From JBGSKV01 sp041740975 (GTDB lineage: Bacteria; Bdellovibrionota_B; Oligoflexia; Oligoflexales; JALZUQ01): 64,000 nucleotides of DNA. Shown one piece after another: positions 7,845 to 16,412 of the stretch. The DNA is taken from contig JBGSKV010000083.1 of assembly GCA_041740975.1 (NCBI GenBank), positions 62,001 to 126,000 of the forward strand. Reading direction: 5' to 3'. The notes below the pieces were generated by a model. That model ran no database searches. It was not told the DNA's origin and saw nothing but the letters and a program-made list of their open reading frames with translations. The translations under genes and the position numbers were made by a program. Numbering within the stretch: position 1 is the first letter of the stretch; each line of letters starts with the position of its first letter.

Positions 7845-8468
7845 ATGACCGAAAAGAAAGACAAAAAAGAAAAAGCACCGGCGGCTGCAAAGCCTGCTGA
7901 AAAAAAGCCTAAGCAAGACTTGAGCGGCTACACACCACGTTTGAAGAAGCTTTATGATTCAAATGTTGCGGCCCTTAAAACTGAACTAGGTCTTAAAAAT
8001 GCAATGCAGGTTCCGCGTCTTGTAAAAGTTGTCGTGAACATCGGTCAAGGCGATGCAACGCAAAATGCAAAAACTCTTGATTCGGCCGTTGCTGAAGTGC
8101 AGGCGATCACAGGTCAAAAACCTACGAAGCGCCAAGCCAAAAAGAGTATTGCCGGCTTCAAGCTTCGTGAAGGTCTACACATCGGTGTTAGCGTGACTTT
8201 GCGTGGCAAAAGAATGTACGAATTTGTGGACCGTTTGGTAAACTCAGCTCTTCCACGCGTACGTGACTTTAAAGGTATATCGGCTAAGGCTTTTGATGGT
8301 CGTGGAAACTACACTTTGGGTATTAAAGAACAGATCATTTTCCCAGAGATCGACTACGACAAAATTGAAAAACTTCGTGGTATGGGCATCACCATTGTGA
8401 CCTCGACAAAAAACGACGCGCATGCGCGGGCTTTGTTGAATTCCTTTAATTTTCCATTTCGCAAATAA
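7845..8468 (+). CDS. rplE: 50S ribosomal protein L5 with added N-terminal extension
   Basis: L5 (207 residues against the usual ~180) binds 5S rRNA in the central protuberance. Residues from about 28 onward match L5, with VVVNIGQGDA, TGQKPTKRQAKKSIAGFKLR and GIKEQIIFPEIDYD. Residues 1-25 are an added Lys/Ala/Pro/Glu-rich segment. The only nearby candidate start is ATG 7845, 3 bases after rplN. The extension sits exactly where rplX would be, but at about 25 residues it is far too short to be an L24 relic of substance. Confidence 0.95.
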   Translation: MTEKKDKKEKAPAAAKPAEKKPKQDLSGYTPRLKKLYDSNVAALKTELGLKNAMQVPRLVKVVVNIGQGDATQNAKTLDSAVAEVQAITGQKPTKRQAKKSIAGFKLREGLHIGVSVTLRGKRMYEFVDRLVNSALPRVRDFKGISAKAFDGRGNYTLGIKEQIIFPEIDYDKIEKLRGMGITIVTSTKNDAHARALLNSFNFPFRK

Positions 8469-8486
8469 GAGGACGATTTAAGAGTT

Positions 8487-8672
8487 ATGGCTAAAAAAGC
8501 ACTAATTGAAAAATGTAAGCGGAAGCCAAAGTTTTCGACCCAAGCGTATACTCGCTGTAACTGCTGCGGGCGTCCGAAAGCGGTTTATCAAAAGTTTGGT
8601 ATCTGTCGTATTTGTTTCCGTACCATGGCGCTGAACGGTCAGCTGCCAGGCGTCACTAAGGCATCTTGGTAA
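8487..8672 (+). CDS. rpsN: 30S ribosomal protein S14, zinc-binding type
   Basis: At 61 residues this is the short, zinc-binding (type Z) S14. It has two CxxC pairs, CNCC and CRIC, separated by 12 residues. S14 sits in the head of the small subunit. The gene takes its normal place between rplE and rpsH. Bacteria with this form sometimes keep a zinc-free paralogue elsewhere; none is seen here. Confidence 0.96.
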   Translation: MAKKALIEKCKRKPKFSTQAYTRCNCCGRPKAVYQKFGICRICFRTMALNGQLPGVTKASW

Positions 8673-8697
8673 TAAAGTATTTTAAGGGTATTGAAGT

Positions 8698-9096
8698 ATG
8701 AACGTAACCGATCCAGTAGCAGATTTATTGACCCGCATTCGCAACGGCCAGATGGCTAAGTTGGATGTGATCAATGTTCCTGCGTCTAAGATGAAGATTG
8801 CACTTACTCACGTTTTAAAGCGTGAAGGAATGGTCAAGAATTACAAATGTATTCGCGACGACAAACAAGGCTTCATCAAAATTGCACTTAAGTATGATGA
8901 CAAAGGCAAGGGCGTCATCACGCAGTTAAAGCGTGAGAGTAAACCATCTTTGCGTCGCTATGTTCGTGCAGATGATATGACATATGTAAAGGGTGGATTC
9001 GGCTTCGGTGTTTATTCGACATCGGCTGGGTTAATGACAGACCATGAGTGCCGCACCAAAAATATTGGTGGTGAGTACATTTGTTCAGCGTTTTAG
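8698..9096 (+). CDS. rpsH: 30S ribosomal protein S8
   Basis: S8 (132 residues) binds the central domain of 16S rRNA and in E. coli represses the spc operon at the start of rplE. The start NVTDPVADLLTRIRNG and the FGVYSTSAGLMTDHE C-terminal segment are intact. Confidence 0.96.
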   Translation: MNVTDPVADLLTRIRNGQMAKLDVINVPASKMKIALTHVLKREGMVKNYKCIRDDKQGFIKIALKYDDKGKGVITQLKRESKPSLRRYVRADDMTYVKGGFGFGVYSTSAGLMTDHECRTKNIGGEYICSAF

Positions 9097-9105
9097 AGGT
9101 TTCAG

Positions 9106-9645
9106 ATGTCACGAATTGGTAGAGCGATTATTGAGTTGCCTAAAGGTGTCGAAGTTAAGTTCACGGATGATACTGTGAACGTAAAGGGCCCTAAAGGCCA
9201 GTTAACTCGAAAAATTCATCCCACCATGAAAGTAGAAGTTGCTGATGGTGTTGTGAAAATTGTTCCGATCAACGATAGTAAGGCGCTTCGTCGCTATCAT
9301 GGATTGGAAAGAAGTTTGGTTAAGAACATGGTGACGGGCGTCAGTGAAGGCTTTCAAAAAAGCTTAACTTTGAACGGCGTGGGTTATCGTGCAGCAGCCA
9401 AGGGAAAAGGGATTACTCTTACTCTGGGCTATAGCCATCCGATTGATTACGATCCGCTTCCGGGAGTTGAACTGAAAGTAGATAAGCAAACACTTATCAC
9501 TGTTTCGGGTCCTGATAAGGCAGCAGTCGGTCAAGTTGCAGCGGTTATCCGCGGCTTCCGTCCACCTGAGCCGTACCATGGTAAAGGCGTCCGTTATACG
9601 GAAGAACATATTGTTATTAAAGTTGGTAAAGCATCTAGCAAGTAA
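9106..9645 (+). CDS. rplF: 50S ribosomal protein L6
   Basis: L6 (179 residues) consists of two related domains and lies near the GTPase-associated centre. SRIGRAIIELPKGVEV and the C-terminal PEPYHGKGVRYTEE segment are typical. It starts 9 bases after rpsH. Confidence 0.96.
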   Translation: MSRIGRAIIELPKGVEVKFTDDTVNVKGPKGQLTRKIHPTMKVEVADGVVKIVPINDSKALRRYHGLERSLVKNMVTGVSEGFQKSLTLNGVGYRAAAKGKGITLTLGYSHPIDYDPLPGVELKVDKQTLITVSGPDKAAVGQVAAVIRGFRPPEPYHGKGVRYTEEHIVIKVGKASSK

Positions 9646-9660
9646 TAAGGAATTTGAGAC

Positions 9661-10011
9661 GTGGCTTATAATAAAGAAAGATCAAGGCTTAAACGCAAGA
9701 AGCGAATTCGCAAACGCGTTACCGGAACGACATCAGCACCAAGGTTGTCTTTGTTCCGTTCGGCAAAACATGTGTATGCGCAAGTTATTGATGACTCAAC
9801 TGGCATGACGTTAGTTGCTCTTGGAAGTTCAAGGAAAGGTTCCGAGGCACGCGCTTCGATTCCGGTTTGTTCGCAACTCGGAAAGAGTTTGGCAGAGAAA
9901 TGCCTTGAGAAAAAAATTGAAAAAGTTGTGTTCGACAGGAATGGCTTCGTCTATCACGGCCGAGTGAAAGCTTTCGCTGAAGGTGCCCGTGAAGGCGGCC
10001 TTAAGTTTTAG
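9661..10011 (+). CDS. rplR: 50S ribosomal protein L18
   Basis: L18 (116 residues) carries 5S rRNA into the large subunit with L5. It uses a GTG start (MAYNKERSRLKRK) after AAGGAA. RLSLFRSAKHVYAQVIDD and FDRNGFVYHGRVKAFAEGAR are the conserved elements. A 59-base spacer, longer than its neighbours, precedes rpsE. Confidence 0.95.
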   Translation: MAYNKERSRLKRKKRIRKRVTGTTSAPRLSLFRSAKHVYAQVIDDSTGMTLVALGSSRKGSEARASIPVCSQLGKSLAEKCLEKKIEKVVFDRNGFVYHGRVKAFAEGAREGGLKF

Positions 10012-10070
10012 AACAGGTATATTGGCACTTTGATGTATTCGGGTGTCGGAATTAATTAGGAGTAAGATTA

Positions 10071-10622
10071 GTGGAAGAGTCCTTAGGTCAAACGCAACAA
10101 GAGAGTGTGCAAGACAAAGTTGTGCATATTGCTCGTGTAGCGAAAGTTGTTAAAGGTGGTCGTCGTTTCAGCTTCAGCGCCCTCGTCGTTGCCGGTGATG
10201 GTCGCGGCAAAGTTGGTTATGGATTGGGAAAAGCGGGCGAAGTTCCGGATGCTGTGCGTAAAGCCGGCGAGCAAGGTCGCAAAAGCCTTATGAACGTCAC
10301 CAGAAATGACAACACTATTCCTTACGAAGTTGTTGGTGAATACGGTTCTTGCAAAGTCATCATGTACCCAGCCAAAAAAGGTCGCGGAATCATTGCAGGT
10401 GGCGCGGTTCGTATCATATGTGAACTTGCTGGTATTAAAGACATCGTTTGCAAAATTCATGGTACGAAGAATACTCAAAACGTTGTGAGAGCAGCTTTTA
10501 ACGGTTTGATGCAGCTTGAGAATATCGAGCAGTATGCTGAAAAGCGTGGCATGAACCTGGAAGATATACATAAGAATCTCCGCGGAAGAAAAGATGCTGC
10601 GGCCGAATTAGAAAAAGCGTAA
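10071..10622 (+). CDS. rpsE: 30S ribosomal protein S5
   Basis: S5 (183 residues) lies at the mRNA entry site and affects decoding accuracy. The GTG start follows TTAGGAGTAAG. The core motifs VAKVVKGGRRFSFSALVV and GKAGEVPDAVRKA and the spectinomycin-site region around VKGGRRF are normal. Confidence 0.96.
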   Translation: MEESLGQTQQESVQDKVVHIARVAKVVKGGRRFSFSALVVAGDGRGKVGYGLGKAGEVPDAVRKAGEQGRKSLMNVTRNDNTIPYEVVGEYGSCKVIMYPAKKGRGIIAGGAVRIICELAGIKDIVCKIHGTKNTQNVVRAAFNGLMQLENIEQYAEKRGMNLEDIHKNLRGRKDAAAELEKA

Positions 10623-10636
10623 GTTAGGGACCAGAT

Positions 10637-10819
10637 ATGGCAAAGATTTTAGTAAAACGTACTCACGGTGTGATTGGTAAACCTGATTCAATGCGCAAAG
10701 TTTTGTGGGCAATGGGCCTGCGAAAAATTGGTTCTGAGCGGGAATTGCCGGACAATAACTGCACTCGTGGCATGATTAATAAAGTAAGACATTTAGTTAC
10801 ATACGAATTAAAAAAGTAA
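10637..10819 (+). CDS. rpmD: 50S ribosomal protein L30
   Basis: L30 (60 residues) is the usual small bacterial form, with the conserved GMINKVRHLVTYEL C-terminus. Not every phylum keeps this protein, so its presence here, while L24 is absent, is worth noting. Confidence 0.94.
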   Translation: MAKILVKRTHGVIGKPDSMRKVLWAMGLRKIGSERELPDNNCTRGMINKVRHLVTYELKK

Positions 10820-10835
10820 GTTTAGGGAACACGTC

Positions 10836-11294
10836 ATGTCAGACAAAGAAATGAAAACGTTAGGAAACCTTTCGCCGGCTCCAGGCTCTAACACAGTCAA
10901 GAAACGTCTTGGGCGTGGTATTGGTTCTGGTTGGGGTAAGACTGCAGGTAAAGGTCACAAAGGCCAGTTGGCTCGTAAAGGTGGAAAAGTTAGACCTGGT
11001 TTCGAAGGTGGTCAAACTCCTCTTTATAGACGTTTACCGAAACGTGGTTTCACTCCGCTAAACAGAAATTTATATAACGTAGTGAATTTGGATCAGTTGA
11101 ATCAGTTCGAGGCTGGTGCAACAGTTGATGCAAATACATTGGTTAAAGTTGGTTTATTGCGGAATCTCAATAAGCCAGTTAAGCTACTTGCTCGTGGAAC
11201 TCTTGAGAAAAAATTGAAAATCGTTGTCGCCAAAGCCAGCGCGAGTGCAAAAGCTGCAGTTGAAAAAGCGGGCGGAGCTGTTGAGGAGAAATAG
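10836..11294 (+). CDS. rplO: 50S ribosomal protein L15
   Basis: L15 (152 residues) is a late assembly protein with a glycine-rich, extended N-terminus. LGRGIGSGWGKTAGKGHKGQ and FEGGQTPLYRRLPKRGF are diagnostic. The last 20 residues are Ala/Lys-rich. secY starts 3 bases after the stop. Confidence 0.95.
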   Translation: MSDKEMKTLGNLSPAPGSNTVKKRLGRGIGSGWGKTAGKGHKGQLARKGGKVRPGFEGGQTPLYRRLPKRGFTPLNRNLYNVVNLDQLNQFEAGATVDANTLVKVGLLRNLNKPVKLLARGTLEKKLKIVVAKASASAKAAVEKAGGAVEEK

Positions 11295-11297
11295 GTA

Positions 11298-12620
11298 GTG
11301 GCAGACCAGCAGGGCATTAAAGCACTTCAGGCCAATCACCTTCAAAAAAAGATACTCTTTACCCTGGCGTTTTTGGCGCTGTATAGGGTGGGTGTCTACA
11401 TTCCGATTCCTGGGGTTGACACACAAAGACTTTCACAGTTTTTTCAACAACAGGGTGGAAACATCTTTGGAATGTTCAACATGTTCACGGGTGGTGCGTT
11501 AGAGCGCTTTAGCGTTGTCGCATTAGGCGTGATGCCCTATATCTCTGCTTCCATTATTATGCAGCTATTGACAGTGGTGGTTCCGCAACTTGATCAGCTT
11601 CAAAAAGAAGGTGAGTCTGGTCGCAAAAAAATCACTCAATATACGCGATACTTCACGATGATTTTGGCGGTTATTCAAGGCTTTATGATCGGTTCCAGCT
11701 TGCAGGGTCAGTCTTTTTCTGGCGGCCCGCTCGTCATGGAAGGCGGCGGCATGGGCTGGCTCGTCATGACGTCGATCTCGTTAACAGCTGGTACTGCTTT
11801 CGTTATGTGGCTTGGTGAACAAATCACAGAACGTGGCGTCGGCAACGGTATGTCGATCATTATCTTCTCAGGCATCATTGCAGGTCTTCCGGGTGTGGTA
11901 GCTAATACTTATAACCAACTTAACAATTCTGATATTCAATTAGCGCAGGTGATTCTGATTTTGGGTGTTATCATCGCCACGACTGCAGGTGTAGTTTTCA
12001 TGGAGCAAGCGGCGCGTCAAGTGCCAGTGCAATATGCGAAACGCCAAGTCGGCAATAGAATGTATGGCGGCCAAGCTTCTCATCTTCCCATGCGTATTAA
12101 CTCGGCTGGAGTTATTCCGGCAATTTTTGCGAGTTCCCTTATTCAGTTTCCTGCAACCATTGCGGCGTTTACGCGTGGAAATCCCGTTTCGGACTTTTTG
12201 AGCACAGTCTTTGTTCCAGGTGGTTGGCTTTACAATACAACGTTTGCTTCGCTTATTATTTTCTTTGCGTTCTTTTATACGTCTATCACTTTCAAGCCTG
12301 ATGATATCGCTGAAAACTTGAAAAAGAACGGTGGGTTTATTCCGGGAATTCGGCCAGGCGCAAGAACTGCAGAGTACTTGCAAAAAATCAGCGCGCGTTT
12401 AACTTGTATCGGATCCCTCTATTTGGCGTTAGTTTGTATTCTTCCCGTTATTCTGGTCGAGCGATTTAACATTCCGTTCTATTTTGGCGGAACGAGTCTA
12501 TTGATTGTTGTTGGCGTTGCGCTTGAAACTTTCAGACAAATTGAAGCCCATCGTCAGTCGTTGCGTTATGATGCATTCTTGAAAAAAGGTGCGATTCGTC
12601 CACGTCGGGGATTTACATGA
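11298..12620 (+). CDS. secY: protein translocase channel subunit SecY
   Basis: SecY (440 residues) forms the inner-membrane channel for secreted and membrane proteins with SecE and SecG. About ten hydrophobic segments are visible, as are ERFSVVALGVMPYISASII and the C-terminal cytoplasmic loop PGIRPG that contacts SecA and ribosomes. The GTG start at 11298 follows AGGTA. The stop overlaps the start of adk (ATGA), so the two are probably coupled. Confidence 0.97.
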   Translation: MADQQGIKALQANHLQKKILFTLAFLALYRVGVYIPIPGVDTQRLSQFFQQQGGNIFGMFNMFTGGALERFSVVALGVMPYISASIIMQLLTVVVPQLDQLQKEGESGRKKITQYTRYFTMILAVIQGFMIGSSLQGQSFSGGPLVMEGGGMGWLVMTSISLTAGTAFVMWLGEQITERGVGNGMSIIIFSGIIAGLPGVVANTYNQLNNSDIQLAQVILILGVIIATTAGVVFMEQAARQVPVQYAKRQVGNRMYGGQASHLPMRINSAGVIPAIFASSLIQFPATIAAFTRGNPVSDFLSTVFVPGGWLYNTTFASLIIFFAFFYTSITFKPDDIAENLKKNGGFIPGIRPGARTAEYLQKISARLTCIGSLYLALVCILPVILVERFNIPFYFGGTSLLIVVGVALETFRQIEAHRQSLRYDAFLKKGAIRPRRGFT

Positions 12621-13267
12621 TTATCGTCTTAACTGGCGCTCCTGGCGCCGGTAAGGGTACGCAGGCTGAACTTCTTGCGGAAAAGTGTCATTATCGTAAA
12701 GTTTCTACTGGCGATAGTCTGCGTAAGCACGTCAAAGAAAAAACAAAAATAGGACAAGATGCTGCTGTCTATATGGATGCAGGAAATCTAGTTCCCGATG
12801 ATGTTTTATTTGAAATATTGCTTCACGAAATCGGTACCAAAAAAGACGAAAAAATTATACTTGATGGCTATCCACGCAATGTCGACCAGGCAAAAACGCT
12901 TTCAGATAAGCTTGCCGGTACACATGCCGTCGTCAGAGCCATTCATTTAGATGTTAACAAAGACCAGCTGACGAAAAGATTAAGTGGACGTCGTACCTGT
13001 CAAGATTGCGGTGCGAGTTATCATATTGAAGCTAATCCTCCTTCATCGGAAGGAGTTTGCGACCGTTGCGGTGGACAGGTTATCCGACGAAGTGATGACT
13101 CACCTGATAAAGTCGCTAACCGACTAGACGTGTATGAGAATAAGACAAAGCCGGTACTAGACTTCTATAAAGATCGTGGGCTTTTCGTAAAGGTCGACGG
13201 AGCGGGCTCGACCCAAGAGGTCTTTAATCGGCTTAAGAATGAGTTGGCCGCAGCATGTGGTGGGTAA
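12617..13267 (+). CDS. adk: adenylate kinase, zinc-lid type
   Basis: Adk (216 residues) interconverts ATP, AMP and ADP. The P-loop GAPGAGKGTQ lies at residues 7-16. The LID domain, around 126-165, has two Cys pairs (CQDC and CDRC), so it binds a structural zinc, unlike the Cys-free lid of E. coli. DGYPRNVDQA is the AMP-binding region. It overlaps secY by 4 bases. The map gene for methionine aminopeptidase, which often follows, is absent. Confidence 0.96.
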   Translation: MIIVLTGAPGAGKGTQAELLAEKCHYRKVSTGDSLRKHVKEKTKIGQDAAVYMDAGNLVPDDVLFEILLHEIGTKKDEKIILDGYPRNVDQAKTLSDKLAGTHAVVRAIHLDVNKDQLTKRLSGRRTCQDCGASYHIEANPPSSEGVCDRCGGQVIRRSDDSPDKVANRLDVYENKTKPVLDFYKDRGLFVKVDGAGSTQEVFNRLKNELAAACGG

Positions 13268-13309
13268 GTTTTGAACAGTTGGTCGAAAACGCTTAAACCC
13301 TTTCCTCTC

Positions 13310-13338
13310 TTGCCCTTGGCGGGGAGTTGGGCTATGTT
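13310..13338 (+). promoter_or_regulatory. possible promoter ahead of infA
   Basis: In the 133-base gap between adk and infA, TTGCCC (13310-13315) and TATGTT (13333-13338) are separated by exactly 17 bases. Each matches the sigma-70 consensus at 4 of 6 positions. It would give a separate alpha-operon transcript with a leader of about 55 bases. Confidence 0.38.
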
Positions 13339-13400
13339 GTCTCGTCCATAATAAGTCTGGGTATTTGCTTGGCAAAACGCTGGGATTAACTGAGGGGTTA

Positions 13401-13619
13401 ATGGCGAAAGAAGAGTCTATTGAAGTTGAAGGCACCGTCATTGAGCCATTGCCAAACGCAATGTTTACAGTCGAGTTGGAAAACGGACATAAAGTTCTCG
13501 CGCACATAAGTGGAAAAATGCGAATGCATTTTATTCGAATTTTGCCTGGAGACAAAGTGAAATTAGAAATTTCACCTTACGATTTAACCCGTGGAAGAAT
13601 TATATATCGTTCAAAATAA
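13401..13619 (+). CDS. infA: translation initiation factor IF-1
   Basis: IF-1 (72 residues, same as E. coli) blocks the A site during initiation. It is a single OB fold: KEESIEVEGTVIEPLPNAMF and KMRMHFIRILPGDKV are typical. The frame extends back to a TTG at 13365, but ATG 13401 follows GAGGGG and gives the standard start. Confidence 0.95.
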   Translation: MAKEESIEVEGTVIEPLPNAMFTVELENGHKVLAHISGKMRMHFIRILPGDKVKLEISPYDLTRGRIIYRSK

Positions 13620-13670
13620 TTGGATGAAGTAACGAAGAGAACGCTAGAAAGCGAAAGAGAGAGAAGATTT

Positions 13671-13784
13671 ATGAAAGTTAGAGCAAGCGTGAAAGCAATG
13701 TGTGTGAAGTGCAAAGTGATTCGTCGCCAAGGCGTGGTTCGCGTCATCTGCGCGGTCAAGAAACATAAGCAAAAACAAGGCTAA
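13671..13784 (+). CDS. rpmJ: 50S ribosomal protein L36, zinc-ribbon type
   Basis: This 37-residue gene was found by reading the gap between infA and rpsM. The product begins MKVRASVKAMCVKCKV and ends HKQKQG. It keeps the zinc ligands Cys11, Cys14, Cys27 and His33 of the classic (C+) L36. An AGAGAGAAG lies upstream. A classic Zn L36 agrees with the zinc forms of S14 and Adk here. Confidence 0.94.
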   Translation: MKVRASVKAMCVKCKVIRRQGVVRVICAVKKHKQKQG

Positions 13785-13810
13785 TTAAATAGTTTTAGGA
13801 GATTTCAAAA

Positions 13811-14194
13811 GTGGCTCGTATTGCCGGTGTAGACTTACCCAATCATAAAAGAATCGATATTGCTTTAACGAGTATATTTGGTGTTGGAGCTCGCTCCGCT
13901 CAAAAAATCGTGAAAGAAGCAGACATTGACATGACCAGAAAAGCTGGTGATTTGTCTGCAGACGAAATCAATAATCTCAGAACTGTCATTGAAAAAAGTT
14001 ACACGGTTGAAGGTGATTTGCGAAGAGAAGTTTCGCTGAACATAAAACGCCTTGTTGATTTGAATTCTTATCGTGGTACTCGCCATCGTTTAGGTTTACC
14101 AGTTCGTGGACAGCGAACAAAAACAAATGCTCGTACACGTAAGGGTCCGAGAAAAACGGTAGCTGGTAAGAAAAAAGCTCCTGGTCCAAATTAA
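13811..14194 (+). CDS. rpsM: 30S ribosomal protein S13
   Basis: S13 (127 residues) lies at the top of the head and forms bridges B1a and B1b. GTG start (MARIAGVDLPNHKR) after TTAGGAG. The RGTRHRLGLPVRGQRTKTNARTRKG-type C-terminus, which contacts P-site tRNA, is present. Confidence 0.96.
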   Translation: MARIAGVDLPNHKRIDIALTSIFGVGARSAQKIVKEADIDMTRKAGDLSADEINNLRTVIEKSYTVEGDLRREVSLNIKRLVDLNSYRGTRHRLGLPVRGQRTKTNARTRKGPRKTVAGKKKAPGPN

Positions 14195-14237
14195 TTAAAA
14201 CGCAAAATGATTTAGGGAAACTAAAAGGAATCGATAG

Positions 14238-14627
14238 ATGACAGCAAAAGTTACCACCAAGAAGAAAAAAACGAAGCGAAATGTTCCGATGGGCGTGTGT
14301 CACGTTCAAGCGACATTTAACAACACAATTATTACTTTTACCGATGCGAACGGCGACGTAGTCAGCTGGTCGTCTGCTGGTTCAAAAGGTTTTAAAGGTT
14401 CTCGTAAGAGTACTCCATTCGCAGCGCAGGTAGCCGGTGAAGAAGCGGCACGTAAAGCAATGGATCACGGCATGCGAATTTGTGCCGTTCTTGTCAAAGG
14501 CCCGGGATCGGGTCGTGAAAGTGCCGTACGCGCAGTAGCGTCGGTCGGCATGAAAATTTCCTTAGTAAAAGACGTGACGCCAGTTCCACACAATGGATGT
14601 CGTCCACCAAAAAGAAGACGCGCATAA
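14238..14627 (+). CDS. rpsK: 30S ribosomal protein S11
   Basis: S11 (129 residues) forms part of the mRNA exit platform. GVCHVQATFNNTIITFTD, SAGSKGFKGSRKSTPFAAQ and the C-terminal DVTPVPHNGCRPPKRRR are all normal. In most bacteria rpsD comes next; here rpoA does, and rpsD has moved beyond rplQ. Confidence 0.96.
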   Translation: MTAKVTTKKKKTKRNVPMGVCHVQATFNNTIITFTDANGDVVSWSSAGSKGFKGSRKSTPFAAQVAGEEAARKAMDHGMRICAVLVKGPGSGRESAVRAVASVGMKISLVKDVTPVPHNGCRPPKRRRA

Positions 14628-14657
14628 TTTTTTAGAGTTTGTAAACGGAGAGATTTC

Positions 14658-15674
14658 ATGCATCGTAACTGGCAAGACCTAATCAACCCAAGCAGTATTG
14701 AAGCTCAAGACGTATCGGATACCTACGGCAAGTTTGTCGTAAGTCCTTTGGAAAGAGGCTACGGTTTAACCCTAGGTAACTCTTTGCGTCGCGTATTGCT
14801 TTCGAGCATTAACGGTGCGGCGATCGTTGCTGTTCGCATCCAAAACGTAGAACACGAGTTTTCAACTCTAAGCGGTGTTAAAGAGGATGTTACCGACATC
14901 ATCTTGAACCTGAAGCAAATTAATTTGAGTTATTTGGGCGATAACGATGCGACCCTAAGATTAAAGGCTTCGGGAGAAGGTGTGATTCGCGCCAAAGATA
15001 TTGAAGTGAATAGTGCCGTTGAAATTCTAAATCCGGAACAAGTCATTGCGACTTTGAATCCAGACGGTGCGCTCGACATGGAAATGATCGTTCGTCACGG
15101 TCGTGGTTATGTTGCCGCGGAAACGAATCGTACGGAAGATTTACCGATCGGTATGATCGCCATCGACTCTATCTTTGCTCCTGTGCGTCGCGTTGCTTAC
15201 AATGTATCGAACGCTCGCGTCGGTCAAATGACAGACTATGACAAGCTCTCAATCGAAATTTGGACAAACGGTGCCGTGAAACCAGAAGATGGTTTGGCGT
15301 ACGCTGCGAAAATTTTGAAAGAACAGTTGAACGTGTTCATTAACTTCGATGAGTCTGTTCAAGCGGTTCAACATAAAAAAGAAGAATATGTAGAACCTGC
15401 TAGCGAAGTGAACGAAAACTTATTCAAAACAGTCGACTCGCTTGAACTTAGCGTGCGCGCTGCAAATTGCTTGGAAAACGCCAACATTAAATATATTGGT
15501 GAACTCGTCACGAAGACTGAAGCCGATATGCTGAAAACGAAGAACTTCGGCCGTAAGTCTTTGAACGAAATTAAAGATATTCTAAATGAAATGGGCTTGT
15601 CGCTTGGTATGAAGATTGATGGTTTTGATCCTTCAACTTTGCGCGAAAATGAAAAGAAAACACCTGAGTTCTAG
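14658..15674 (+). CDS. rpoA: RNA polymerase alpha subunit
   Basis: Alpha (338 residues) dimerises to start polymerase assembly. The N-terminal domain holds FVVSPLERGYGLTLGNSLRR. The C-terminal domain, about residues 255-325, has LSVRAANCLENANIKYIGEL and KNFGRKSLNEIKDIL, the helix-hairpin-helix region that binds UP elements and activators. Confidence 0.97.
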   Translation: MHRNWQDLINPSSIEAQDVSDTYGKFVVSPLERGYGLTLGNSLRRVLLSSINGAAIVAVRIQNVEHEFSTLSGVKEDVTDIILNLKQINLSYLGDNDATLRLKASGEGVIRAKDIEVNSAVEILNPEQVIATLNPDGALDMEMIVRHGRGYVAAETNRTEDLPIGMIAIDSIFAPVRRVAYNVSNARVGQMTDYDKLSIEIWTNGAVKPEDGLAYAAKILKEQLNVFINFDESVQAVQHKKEEYVEPASEVNENLFKTVDSLELSVRAANCLENANIKYIGELVTKTEADMLKTKNFGRKSLNEIKDILNEMGLSLGMKIDGFDPSTLRENEKKTPEF

Positions 15675-15721
15675 TGAGAACGCAAGGTACGTGGATTTTG
15701 TAGAAAGAAAGAGAAAACGTT

Positions 15722-16279
15722 ATGCGTCACGGCAATGGTTACAGAAAACTAGGAAGACTCTCCGCTCACCGCCGAGCTTTGTTGCGAAACATGGCGACGT
15801 CGTTAATTCTGAATGAGCGTATGGAAACGACGATTCCTAAAGCAAAAACAATCAGACCTATCGTTGAAAAGTTGATTACCCTTGGCCGTAAGCGGACGGG
15901 TGATTTGCATGCGATTCGTCAAGTCGGTCAGTATTTGTTTGATAAAGACGCGACGCACAAAGTTTTTACAAGTTTGGCTGAACGTTTCAAAGAACGTCCA
16001 GGCGGATACTTAAGAATTATTCGTCTCGGAACTCGTTTCGGTGACGGTGCTGAAATGGCTTCCATCGAATTTGTCGATTACAAGCCAGGCGAAAAAACTG
16101 AGGTCGCTCCGGTTGTGAAGAAGTCTTCAAATAAGCCTAAAATCGACAAAGTGAAAAAACCGGCTGCTGTTGTAACAAAAGCACCGAAGGTGAAAGTTAG
16201 CGAAAAAGGCGGCAAAGTTAGCGCCCAGAAGTCGAAAAAATCCGGATCTGGCAAAGCTCGTACAACGAGCGGCGGCTAG
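15722..16279 (+). CDS. rplQ: 50S ribosomal protein L17 with long basic tail
   Basis: Residues 1-118 form a normal L17 (RHGNGYRKLGRLSAHRRALL, GGYLRIIRLGTRFGDGAEMA). Residues from about 123 to 185 form a Lys/Ser/Val-rich tail of low complexity. L17 lies near the tunnel exit, so the tail could reach the nascent-chain region; that is inference. Confidence 0.95.
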   Translation: MRHGNGYRKLGRLSAHRRALLRNMATSLILNERMETTIPKAKTIRPIVEKLITLGRKRTGDLHAIRQVGQYLFDKDATHKVFTSLAERFKERPGGYLRIIRLGTRFGDGAEMASIEFVDYKPGEKTEVAPVVKKSSNKPKIDKVKKPAAVVTKAPKVKVSEKGGKVSAQKSKKSGSGKARTTSGG

Positions 16280-16338
16280 TTAGGTCGGACTCGTCTTTCG
16301 AGCGAATTGCAAATAGGTCGTTTGGTCTTACCGCCCCT

Positions 16339-16362
16339 GTGGACTCATTTAAGTCAGTCCAC
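16339..16362 (+). promoter_or_regulatory. hairpin in the rpsD leader
   Basis: Bases 16339-16345 and 16356-16362 form a perfect 7-bp stem with a 10-base loop. It lies in the 133-base gap between rplQ and rpsD, about 50 bases before the rpsD start. A competing pairing, GACT with AGTC, uses the same bases. S4 feedback-regulates its operon in several bacteria, so this may be a control structure. Confidence 0.4.
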
Positions 16363-16412
16363 TACACAAGACGCGAAAATGCGGGGGGATGTTTCTATAA
16401 AGGGAGAAAGAC

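Noticed and set aside
7845..7925. L5 N-terminal extension as a fused L24
   Set aside because: It is about 25 low-complexity residues and lacks the KOW motif of L24.
11940..12383. 147-codon minus frame inside secY
   Set aside because: Shadow of secY; it has no start signal and a composition expected from the antisense of a membrane protein gene.
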